Shown: piece by piece, positions 1 to 7,286 of the stretch
Position numbering within the stretch: the stretch's first letter is position 1
How the letters are laid out: each line of letters starts with the position of its first letter
Source of the DNA: Gymnopilus junonius
Lineage: Eukaryota; Basidiomycota; Agaricomycetes; Agaricales; Galerinaceae
Length of the DNA stretch: 15,271 nucleotides
Reading direction: 5' to 3'
Assembly (NCBI GenBank): GCA_015501075.1
Contig: JADNYJ010000714.1
Location: 1-15,271 of the forward strand
Position numbers and translations under genes: made by a program
The notes under the pieces: model-generated
What the model saw: only the letters and a program-made list of their open reading frames with translations
Told to the model about the DNA's origin: nothing
Database searches by the model: none

Positions 1-380
1 ACATCAACAATGTCAGGGTCGTTGAGAATCCAATGCCAGCAAGACACCTCAAGCCTCACTCACAATAGCATACGTCTTGAACAATGCAAACGCGACTGCA
101 TAGTTCAGAAGAAGAGGCATATCATACATCGTGGGCTCAGTATAACCTTCTGTGCCTCCTCAGCAGTAAGGCTTCCTCGCCCATTATCCCACTTGGGACC
201 GAACTCGCAATGTATAGCATTATATCATCGCCAACGATGAGCGCGTACGAGGGTCATCCATCCGATAACACCTCCTGCAACATAGGCCAAGGCTGGGACA
301 CTTCCCAGGTGCTTGATGATGTCATTTTGCCTGGGCAGACGCTGAATGAGATAGTGCAAAATATCGAGAAGGATGTCCAT
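1..380 (-). pseudogene. mpaB-like ER-bound oxygenase, 5' exon, damaged and cut by window edge
   Basis: Start codon at 380-378; exon 1 runs to 64 and ends at a GTGAGT donor (63-58). The acceptor lies beyond the window, and a CTGAC branch-like motif is visible near its left edge. The reading begins MDILLDILHYLIQRLPRQND, followed by a hydrophobic segment at about residues 26-46 (LGSVPALAYVAGGVIGWMTL) that fits a membrane anchor. It continues through YNAIHCEFGPKWDNGRGSL, EEAQK, and then TMYDMPLLLNYAVAFALFKT. This matches my memory of the N-terminus of basidiomycete mpaB/rubber-oxygenase (DUF2236-type) proteins. Known member: Penicillium MpaB, an ER oxygenase that cleaves a prenyl side chain in mycophenolic acid synthesis; the substrate here is unknown. 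Codon 52 is TGA (227-225) where arginine is expected, and one base is missing near 143-146 (after EEAQK). Both suggest a pseudogene, although sequence error is possible for the indel. Confidence 0.72.
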
Positions 381-440
381 GTGGTCCGGAAACGACCAGT
401 GTTAGGGTGAATGAGGCAAAGATGCAGGGCATCATTTTCA

Positions 441-452
441 TACTATATAATA
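441..452 (-). promoter_or_regulatory. TATA-like box upstream of the mpaB-like 5' exon
   Basis: On the minus strand this reads TATTATATAGTA, about 60-70 bases upstream of the ATG at 380. The position and composition fit a fungal core promoter. There is no transcript evidence, and AT-rich intergenic DNA can give this by chance. Confidence 0.35.
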
Positions 453-558
453 GAGTCGACATAACCGCGGCCGTGCTATCACCTGACGTTCACGGAGCAA
501 ACGCGCACGCGAATAGCGCCTCCAGCTCAAGCCTCAGCTAAGCATCACTATTAGCAAG

Positions 559-575
559 CTATATTTAGCACTGCT
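559..575 (+). repeat. Short dispersed repeat, copy 1
   Basis: The 17-nt string ctatatttagcactgct matches 1709-1725 (ctatatttagcacagct) with one mismatch. One copy lies upstream of each mpaB-like copy, so it may be what is left of a shared upstream region after tandem duplication. The match is short and could be chance. Confidence 0.4.
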
Positions 576-765
576 TTGAATTATGAAATCAACCGCCTTT
601 AGGTGGCATCAGGAGTTTCACAATTTGCTTTTTTTAGCTTTGAGCAAGCGCAAAAAGCGTCCAAAAAGCGCCAAAGTAAAAAAGTAAAACATACTCGGCT
701 AGTCGTTCCATCAAGTCCATCAGAAATATGTCATGACTCTCGAGAAAATTCTATTGATTTGGACC

Positions 766-1662
766 TCATCTACGCTTTTTTAGCTTGTCGCAAGCAGGAA
801 AACTGCCAAAAGCACACAAGTAAATTGCGAACTTCCTGTCGTACCTTCTCGGATATAAACGCGGACAAGAAGGGTTCTTGTCGACCTTTTGAAGGCGAAT
901 GTCGATGGGGTAAAACCAAGAATTGTCGCCTCGAGGAGGCATGAAATAGCGCTGGCAGAGGTTAATACCAATCAGAAAACTGCTGACGCAGGTCTTCAGA
1001 GGCCAAGATTGTTTTGGGTACCTAGAAAAAGAATGAATTAGCAGGCGTAAATTTGCAATAAGGTTTCTGCAGGACTACGACTCGGATTACTACGTACATC
1101 ATAGCCTCCCTAACATTATCATCTGATAGACTGATTACGACCTTTTCAGCGAAGGCTTTCAGGCCGAAAGCATTCGGAACAGCAGTAAGAAGCTCGTCTA
1201 TGGTATTCCCGACCATATCATGATTTGAATCAGCAGGGACCATGTACATTCTTCCTGCGTAACAAGGAAGGTTGGTATAGTAGTATCACTGTTCATTATC
1301 ACAGAGTCCTAACTTACCTGGGACCATTCTTCTATAGCTTCAAAGCTCTCCGGGATATCTTTGATATTCATTCTCCTGCCGGATTCAGCCCAGAAAACGT
1401 AGTAAAGCGTGCATCTCTAAAGCGGACAGCTTACGCCATCCATAGCGGTCTGCCCATGTCTGTGTAACGTCTTTTAAGCCGAAGCTCCGGATGAAACGAA
1501 TTCAAAACCGGAACGTACGTTTGATTCGAACAGAAAAAGTGAAAGGGTATAGAGGAAGTCCCCATTTGGCCGTGATACTTAGAATATTATGACCATATAA
1601 TATATAGGATAGGTATTTGTCAAGATGCGCCGTGGAAAGCGTATTCTGAATTCATCATCTGA
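766..1662 (-). pseudogene. mpaB-like ER-bound oxygenase, C-terminal two thirds, frame-broken
   Basis: Several exons read as one mpaB-family protein. Pieces in order: a weak block SDDEFRIRFPRR (1662-1627); GDFLYTLSLFLFES (about 1563-1520); TWADRYGWRKLSALE (about 1460-1415); CTLYYVFWAESGRRMNIKDI onward (to 1318); MYMVPADSNHDMVGNTIDEL onward (1254-1098); and MMYPKQSWPL...LCQRYFMPPR to a TGA at 768-766. Two introns are clear: 1317-1255 (63 nt, GTAAGT...GCAG) and 1097-1022 (76 nt, GTACGT...CTAG). The frame slips by one base near 1414 (between SALE and CTLYY), and the phases do not agree across the 1317-1255 intron. No N-terminal exon with the membrane anchor is visible upstream. It lies head-to-tail with the left copy, so this is a tandem family with at least two damaged members. 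Substrate unknown. Family assignment is from remembered motif order. Confidence 0.75.
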
Positions 1663-1708
1663 CGTCGATGGAGAAAATCAGACCAGATAGGCGCCTTTCA
1701 CTTTGAAA

Positions 1709-1725
1709 CTATATTTAGCACAGCT
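1709..1725 (+). repeat. Short dispersed repeat, copy 2
   Basis: This is the one-mismatch partner of the 17-nt string at 559-575. It is followed at 1731-1747 by taacaaataaggtagct, which recurs with one mismatch at 4134-4150. Confidence 0.35.
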
Positions 1726-1730
1726 ACTTT

Positions 1731-1747
1731 TAACAAATAAGGTAGCT
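1731..1747 (+). repeat. Short dispersed repeat taacaaataaggYagct, copy 1
   Basis: This 17-nt string matches 4134-4150 except for one T/C change. It lies just left of the MITE-like element and has no known function. It may mark a larger decayed repeat. Confidence 0.3.
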
Positions 1748-1915
1748 TGATTCCAAGGGCATTTGTCCTGCGTTAATTGCTTTGTCATTCAGCAAACTCC
1801 TGACTAAACCAGCTTATATATGAAAGTTACTAAATGTCGGGGAAAAACAGGTCTGAATTGGATAAACTAGTATTGCCCGACTTTCTTACTACCAGTGTGG
1901 CCACCGCTGATACTA

Positions 1916-1938
1916 CTGTACTAATCCAACCGACTCTT
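1916..1938 (+). repeat. Left terminal inverted repeat of the MITE
   Basis: This 23-nt arm starts CTGTACTAATCCAACCGACT and is preceded by TA. It pairs with 2254-2276 with a single A/G difference. Confidence 0.8.
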
Positions 1939-2253
1939 CAGCTGGGTGATGCGTGACCACCTCTGGCCATCTCTTCGGCTCTTCGAAGGGTCCCGGGACG
2001 TGTGACGAAGAGGTAAATGTCTTCGCCAAAGGTGCCGAAATTTTTAAAATAATAGGCATATTGCGGGAATTTCGAGGGAGTTGGGAAAAGGTATATCAAA
2101 TCTCATCAAAAAACACGAAATCGGCGTGCCTGGGGAATTTTTTGAATTTTAGGTTCCTTTTTATGCCATTTTTGGCAGTAGGTCACGGTCTTCGGGAGGC
2201 CAGGTGACGCGTGACAACCGGCTTAATCTCTTCTCTTCGGTGGCCTTTGTGAC

Positions 2254-2276
2254 AAGAGTCGGTCGGATTAGTACAG
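2254..2276 (-). repeat. Right terminal inverted repeat of the MITE
   Basis: The reverse complement reads CTGTACTAATCCGACCGACT, then CTT. It is followed on the plus strand by TA (2277-2278). Confidence 0.8.
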
Positions 2277-2280
2277 TACG

Positions 2281-2317
2281 TTGATTTGATAGAGTTTTGC
2301 TGACCTCAACTTGTTCC
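2281..2317 (+). repeat. Imperfect direct repeat, copy 1
   Basis: This segment (ttgatttgatagagttttgc then tgacctcaacttgttcc) resembles 2453-2479 (ttgattgaataaaattctac then cgactccaacttgttcc). The similarity is clear at the gacYYcaacttgttcc end and looser before it. It begins right at the MITE's right edge and may be decayed flanking gene or repeat sequence. Confidence 0.4.
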
Positions 2318-2452
2318 TCCGAGGAGTCTACGTAACTAATATCCCATGGTAAAGGCTAAAAAAAGGGCTTGTCTTTTCAATTTGGGACATCAGTTCTCTT
2401 GACCTGACCCCATTAAGCACTACGGCCACTGACAATGCTATCTTGATTGAAT

Positions 2453-2479
2453 AAAATTCTACCGACTCCAACTTGTTCC
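2453..2479 (+). repeat. Imperfect direct repeat, copy 2
   Basis: This is the partner of the segment at 2281-2317, about 165 bases downstream. The strongest shared block is the caacttgttcc core. Function unknown. Confidence 0.35.
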
Positions 2480-2547
2480 GTGGCGAGGACAAGTGGCCAA
2501 TATGAATGATTTGGAATGCATTGTCATTTGTTACAAAAGTTCGGTGA

Positions 2548-3832
2548 TCACTGGTAGTAATTTTGCACAGCCTTGCTTTGGTGCTGAAGTGATATTCCAG
2601 CAAATTCCGCGATAGCGTTACCGTTGTCTCTGGCAGTCAATGAATAAAATAGCGGACTCGATTTCCCTTTATAGTGAAGGCGCTTTATGGAAGTCCTAAG
2701 GAGATCTCCTGGCACAGGCGGCTGCAGAAAGTCGTACGCGGGATCGAGGCACCGGAGCGGTGTCACTACTTCAAGAATTCTAAGCACCAGACCCGGCTCC
2801 TCGAATTCGAGTCTATATGGCTCTAAGCGAACAAGCATACGACCTGCCCATTCATTTCAGGAACAAGCATCAATCAGAAAAATCGGCAGGCCTACCAGTA
2901 TAAGGTGTTGCGCCTTCTTCGTAAGGCTTGAACAAGATATTTAAAACTCCCCAGGAAAAAAAAACATCCTGGACCTGTCTATAAAGGTCCGCACGATAGT
3001 AGGGTGTTCCAAATCGAGAATGAAAGGTTGCTCGAGTTCATAGTGGAAATTGTTATTCCCAGGTGAAAGGGGAAGATTTTGCAAGTCGGAGATAATTTGG
3101 TGTTCCACCAGGGACTCCCTCAATAACATTTGACGGAACCCTTTCCATGAATTGTACTTTGCAATACTGTACAGGCCTGTCTGCCAAGGTTCGCCATCTT
3201 GCGATTTGAGTCTTCTGCTTCAGCGAAGCGCTCCACGTCAGAGCACAATCGCATTCTGATTGCCCCAGCAAGCAATGGCCTATCTGAAGGCTGATGAAAA
3301 TATAGAACGCCCACTGTCCCGGGAGGGAATGGAAGCATGGCAGTAGCGCCATGTTCAAATCCATATTTAAGTATGACTCTCGAGCCTTCCGATGGCATGC
3401 GAAAAACGGAAGATTTCTTCCCCGATATATCGAAGGGTTTCTGACGCATGCGGCTCATCTTTGTAGGGTCGAGGGTCTGAACTGTCAGGATGAACGTGGT
3501 GCACCATGTTTACGCAGTGACGCCTGTTCAAGCATTTCGTGTCAGTAGGAATCAAGTTGAATTGGCGCACTTGAAGTAAGTACCGAGAAAAAGCGATTGC
3601 CATAGGTTATGGCTCCCGTCTTGTGCACTCGTTTGGGAAGGTCGCCAGAAAGGTTTGCGAGTTTGTTCAAAGGGGCAGAGATATGCAGCGACATGGCATA
3701 GAGATTTGGTACAGAAAATAAGTGAGCTATATCAGACCTGATACCTTTAACCTGCCGTCGTAAGGGAAATGCTAGATGGGACGAAGCGTACTCTTGAAAT
3801 AATAGATGATGATTTATGTAACGGGTGTCCAC
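2548..3832 (-). pseudogene. Unnamed basidiomycete-type gene family, copy A, degenerate
   Basis: I do not recognise a named domain. Minus-strand blocks in order are: 3832-3590, ending KTGAITYGNRFFS; a probable intron with GTACTT donor, TACTGAC branch and GAACAG acceptor; about 3508-3230, with the motif PFPPGTVGVLYFHQPSDRPL then LAGAIRMR; 3207-2941, with GEPWQTGLYSIAK, LLRESLV and FHYELEQPFILDLEHP; an intron 2895-2844 (52 nt); and 2843-2548, with LVLRILEVVTPLRCLDPAYD then FLQPPVPGDLL. The frame slips near 3225 and again near 2990-3000, so no full-length protein is readable. Copy B (4481-5240) shares the last two blocks and the last intron. The motif set resembles uncharacterised Agaricomycete proteins I remember only loosely; no function can be given. 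The 5' end is uncertain. Confidence 0.55.
2844..2895 (-). other. Intron in copy A, at the position conserved in copy B
   Basis: On the minus strand it starts GTAGGC, contains a CTGATT branch-like motif and ends GGGCAG. Splicing joins PYTG to RMLVRLE in frame. Copy B has an intron at the equivalent place (4787-4730), so these are duplicated genes and not reverse-transcribed copies. Confidence 0.6.
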
Positions 3833-4480
3833 TGTCCATATTCCGTTTAGTTCATAAAAAAGCTCAAAAAAGGGGCATGTAAAGCTTCACCTGCATGACT
3901 TCCCTTGCTTCAGGGAGATCGTGGTCAATGGTCGTCGAATGATCATCATTACTACTAGCGTTGGAGAAGACAATCGGCAGTCACGCGAGTGTTTAGGGCA
4001 GACAAAAGCGCGACGCTGCATATTGATCTGCGATAGAAATCTAGTTGCTTGTTAGAGTATGCAATACGCTAAAAGCTTTACTAAGGAAAGGCCGATCACC
4101 AATTCCATATCGCAGCATCTACTTGATATTCAATAACAAATAAGGCAGCTATCCTACAGATTATCCGCCCTCTAAGTAAACACATATAGACAAAGAACTT
4201 TATCTAATAGATTGTGTAACTAAATTTCACTAGCAGGTTGAGTAGATGGTCAAGGATTGATACCGATCTTCTATAGGTGCAGGCGTCGAACACAAGGAAA
4301 GGCAAGGTGGCATGTCATACGTATACGCAGCACGGCCTGCAGAATATGTTGAGATGCTCTACTCCAGGACGCAACCAGTACTCACGAGACAACAAATCGA
4401 CTTCACAGAAGGCTTAAGAGCGCTTGCATCAGTGGATGCTGGGAGAGCCACACGAGATCAACCTGTTGTCGATGGGAGTG
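3833..4480. other. Region between copies A and B; no supported gene
   Basis: The sequence is AT-rich with stops in all frames. A short minus-strand stretch near 3945-3885 (NDDHSTTIDHDLPEAREVMQ before a GTGAAG donor-like site) could be a first exon of copy A, with a branch-like CTAAAC and acceptor GGACAG near 3834, but nothing confirms it. A 17-nt repeat at 4134-4150 matches 1731-1747. The plus-strand open frame from 4312 to 4500 (62 aa) has no recognisable feature. Confidence 0.4.
4134..4150 (+). repeat. Short dispersed repeat taacaaataaggYagct, copy 2
   Basis: This is the one-mismatch partner of 1731-1747, about 2.4 kb away in the same orientation. Confidence 0.3.
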
Positions 4481-5240
4481 TTATATTCCTGAAATTTTAG
4501 AACAGACCTTCCCTCCTTTGTTGTCCTCGATGAATAAGATTGGGCCCATTTTCCCTTTTTGATGGAAGCGCTTTGTTGAAGTCATAAGAAGACCCCCCAG
4601 CACAGGTGGCTGCAAGAAGTCATACGCAGGATCAAGACACCGAATAGGTGACAGCACGTCCAGAATTCTGAGCACCAGACTCGGCTTCGCGGATTCGAGA
4701 CCAGATATCGAAGCGAACGAGGATACAGCCTGCACATATGCTTCAAAACCAAGTATCAACAAGAAATATTATTTTTGAAAGGCATACCGATATAAGGCGT
4801 ATTGCCTCCTTCGTAATTCCAGAAAAGTTGCCTTCAGCTTCCTCAGGTAAAACGTAATATCCTGGACCGATCTACAAAGGTCCGTGAAAGCGGGATATTC
4901 CAAGTCGATAATGAAAGGTTGGTCAAGTTTATAGTGAAGGTTAGGCCCTCCACGAGGCATAGAAAGTTTCCGCAAGTCGAGAATGAGCTTTTCGTCTACC
5001 AACGATTCTTTTATCAATAATTGACAAAGCCCTTTCCGTGCCTTCATCTTGGCAATTCTGTATAGAGGCAGATGCCAGCATAAACGTTTTGGCCCATGTG
5101 CTCCATACTTTTGGGGTTGACTCCGGTTGAGGCTCTCAAGTGTCCGTCTAATCCAGGTTTTTGTTGGCGGCGTCTGTGAGATGGCTTCGAGTCAAGAGGG
5201 ACCATGACAGATTGGGAGTAAGATACCGAGAAAAGGCGGC
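4481..5240 (-). pseudogene. Unnamed basidiomycete-type gene family, copy B, degenerate and internally deleted
   Basis: Minus-strand blocks match copy A. Block 5160-4770 reads HLPLYRIAK, LLIKESLVDEKLI, LHYKLDQPFIIDLEYP; after an intron at 4787-4730 (58 nt, GTATGC...GTGCAG) comes LVLRILDVLSPIRCLDPAYD then FLQPPVLGGLL, to a TAA at 4483-4481. By hand alignment, B lacks two bases relative to A just after the intron (near 4698-4712) and differs by one base in length between the shared QD and YE motifs. At least one copy is therefore out of frame at each place. Further upstream, 5240-5218 matches the copy A sequence at 3602-3576 (ctttttctcggta type), yet the block with the LYFHQP motif is missing from B. 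This suggests an internal deletion of roughly 350 bases. Function unknown. Confidence 0.55.
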
Positions 5241-5408
5241 GTACTGGCCTAGGATGAAGGCTCGCACAAAAGTTGAATGTAGAAACGCCATAAAACGAAT
5301 GTTATGTTGTCACGGTCACAGAACAACCAGGCAGAGCCCGGAGCATTCTTCGACCTTTACTTTACTTTCCTCCCGCAGATATCTGGATGCTGCATCGCTG
5401 AACCTGGA

Positions 5409-5418
5409 CTATTATATC
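5409..5418 (+). promoter_or_regulatory. TATA-like motif upstream of the AT-hook gene
   Basis: The sequence tattatatca lies about 45 bases before the ATG at 5460, a plausible core promoter position in fungi. This is inference from composition and distance only. Confidence 0.3.
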
Positions 5419-5459
5419 AGGACTCTACCCATTTTTGGCTATATCTGTGAACCGACGCC

Positions 5460-6748
5460 ATGGCTAAACCCCAATTTCCTTGGGAATTGTTGAAGGCGGA
5501 ATGCCTCCGTCTTGTCTGCTCACAGCTCGTCCAAGCTTCGGAGGAAGGAGGAAGCTATCAAGGCGCTTTTCGTAAAGACGATATGATTGAATTTTTACAC
5601 GATGTTGAAGGGCGGGGTCGTAAGTCTATTTTCCTTCTAACTTGTGCTCAACCCTATTCCAATTTCCAACACGTCCTTTTTTATTTTGTATAATATAAAT
5701 ATCGAAGCTTTACTTATGTATCAATTTAGTCGAAACAGCCGTCAAAAATATGGAACAGACTCAGACGCCGCGTAAGACGGCTACCAGTCAAGCTCAAACT
5801 TCTCCGAAGCGGAAGAGTTCTCGCCTTGAGGAAGAAAACGAAGGGGAAGAAAATGAAGGGCCGAACTACAACACCCGTTTTAAAGGCTCCAAACGCGTTA
5901 AACTCACTCAAGAGGACAGAGAACCTGCTAGTACCTCGAAACCTACCACACCTCGAAAATCTGGCCGACCTAAGAAAAGCGCCCAAGTTGCCAGCGAGGG
6001 AAACCACTGTCAGCGCGGACACGGGCCAGACCCCGGAAGAGTACTGAGAAAAGTACAACTTCATCTACAGCTAAACGAGGGCGCGGGCGGCCTACAAAAT
6101 CATCTGAAGATGTCGAAAGTTCAACACCTGCGAAGAGGGGAAAAGGGAGGCCCAAAAAAAGCGCAGAAACTGTGGGAGGCGATAAGGATGCGGCTGAAGA
6201 TGAGGAGAAGGAGGATCAAAAAGACGGTCAACAGGAGAATTTTAAACGTGGTCGAGGAAGACCCAAGAAGAGCGCAGAGGACGTTCCTACCTCTAAACCC
6301 CCTGCGAGCAGAGGCAGACAAGTTTTGGTTGGTGTCGTGCTGGAAAGTAGAAAAGATCTGCTTTTACAAGCCAACAACATCAGCCTAGCTGATAATGCTG
6401 ATGGCGACGCAGGCCCAAGTGGTGCTGCGCCGGAAGGTTCAGAAGGAGCAGATGGGAAGAAGAAATTGCCGTCGCTGCAGCCGTTGATCTGAATGGCTTT
6501 GTCGGTGGCGAAGCTGCCAGTGCCACAGATTCCTCGATTAAAGGTAATTGTGTTGACTAAAGCATAACTTGTGTACACAACTGACACCTTTTTTAGAAAA
6601 TGATCCTAATGATATGATTTTCATCAGTGAGTTCGTTATTCTTTAATTTTGTCTGACCTCTGAGTACCTTTTTTCAGGCGTCAACGAGACCGAAATCCAT
6701 GTCGATGTCGACGCTGACGCTGAAGGTGATGACGACGTTGCACTATAA
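5460..6748 (+). CDS. AT-hook DNA-binding protein, four exons, two frame breaks
   Basis: Likely a nuclear protein binding the minor groove of AT-rich DNA. Exons: 5460-5619, 5730-6543, 6597-6626 (a 30-nt microexon) and 6678-6748. Introns are 110, 53 and 51 nt; the last two have CTGAC branch points. Exon 1 encodes a compact N-terminal segment (MAKPQFPWELLKAECLRLVC...FRKDDMIEFLHDVEGRG). Exon 2 carries basic AT-hooks: RKSGRPKKS (5954-5980), a broken one (6014-6042), KRGRGRPTKS (6073-6102), KRGKGRPKKS (6133-6162) and KRGRGRPKKS (6244-6273). The end is acidic (HVDVDADAEGDDDVAL). The frame must change twice in exon 2: inside the second hook at 6026-6027, and at the GGG run 6454-6456, after which EEEIAVAAAVDLNGF leads in frame into the last two introns. 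For the first, a 62-nt intron 6009-6070 or a 53-nt one 5987-6039 would also restore frame, but their splice sites are weak. Pseudogene or sequence error remain open. Confidence 0.72.
6597..6626 (+). other. 30-nt microexon of the AT-hook gene
   Basis: It is bounded by a tttttag acceptor and a GTGAGT donor. It encodes about ten residues (NDPNDMIFI flanked by split codons) and joins both neighbouring exons in phase 1. The frame-preserving fit on both sides is the main support. Confidence 0.6.
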
Positions 6749-7286
6749 CCGTGCATCAAGTGAAAAGCAATCGTACAAAAGACCTCGAATTGTCCCCTGT
6801 TCTCATGTGAATACCTCTCTTCCTGGCACGTCATCAATCATTTGTTCTTCATCTGCGTTACACATCTTCATCTTCATACGATTACTGCCGTACATATTTT
6901 GGTGAAAAGCAACTTCATACTTTTATTCGAACGTTAACAATTCTTGTACATTTACAAGCTCAGATTTGTACGCCTTTCTATACTATTATAATATTGTTTT
7001 GCTGTGAAATTGACCGATCGCACCATTTTGAAATCTCTTTATCAATTTGTTTCTTATCACGATTTGCAGAGTGGTCGTTTGCAACTCCTTTGCCGATCCC
7101 AGAACAGTTGCGTATTTTCATATCCAACAGCCCCTGTCTGGCCCCTGAAGATGACCGGTCCGCTACTCAGCCGGGTTAATTTCGTCAATGACTTAATTTT
7201 TACATTTGCCCTTGACCACACAGACCTCTTCTTTTTGGGCATCACATTTCAATAAGACAGATCCAGACAGTCGTCAATTCCCAGTT
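6749..7286. other. Intergenic region between the AT-hook and cyclodeaminase-like genes
   Basis: This holds the 3' flank of the upstream gene and the promoter region of the downstream one, both on the plus strand. An AT-rich stretch lies at 6970-6995 (tactattataatattg). The open frames here are short, have no recognisable features and look like chance. Confidence 0.5.

Larger units (their letters stand above)
381..765. other. Intergenic region between two tandem mpaB-like copies
   Basis: This holds the upstream region of the left mpaB-like copy and the 3' flank of the right copy. A stretch at 625-690 is rich in short A-runs with repeated AAAAAGCG units and an imperfect echo at 772-800. A 17-nt motif at 559-575 recurs at 1709-1725. 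I see no gene here; the plus-strand open frame beginning at 603 overlaps the real minus-strand exon and has no ATG. Confidence 0.5.
1916..2276. mobile_element. MITE-like non-autonomous DNA transposon with TA flanks
   Basis: The ends form a terminal inverted repeat of 23 bp with one mismatch: left 1916-1938, beginning CTGTACTAATCC; right 2254-2276, which gives the same sequence when reverse-complemented. TA dinucleotides lie immediately outside both ends (1914-1915 and 2277-2278), as expected for Tc1/mariner-type target duplication. The 361-bp length and absence of a transposase fit a MITE. Inside, a 13-nt direct repeat ggtgaYgcgtgac occurs at 1945-1957 and 2203-2215, and the centre is AT-rich with A and T runs. 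The open frame inside (1953-2207) is not convincing as a gene. The inverted repeat is seen directly; the superfamily is inferred from the TA flanks alone. Confidence 0.78.

Noticed and set aside
603..944. Plus-strand open frame of 113 aa
   Set aside because: It lacks an ATG start and lies antisense to the last mpaB-like exon, which has clear splice sites and family motifs.
1225..1467. Plus-strand open frame of 80 aa
   Set aside because: It runs antisense across two mpaB-like exons and their intron.
64..1662. One single mpaB-like gene spanning both left pieces
   Set aside because: On the minus strand the N-terminal piece lies downstream of the C-terminal piece, so they cannot be one collinear gene; two tandem copies are simpler.
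1953..2207. Open frame of 84 aa inside the MITE
   Set aside because: No start codon, no motif, and wholly inside an element whose ends define it as non-coding.
5161..5493. Plus-strand open frame of 110 aa before the AT-hook gene
   Set aside because: Its first part is antisense to copy B, and its end overlaps the AT-hook start in another frame; it has no motifs.
5987..6013. A 27-nt GT-AG stretch as an intron in the AT-hook gene
   Set aside because: Too short for a spliceosomal intron, and a multiple of three, so it would not fix the frame.
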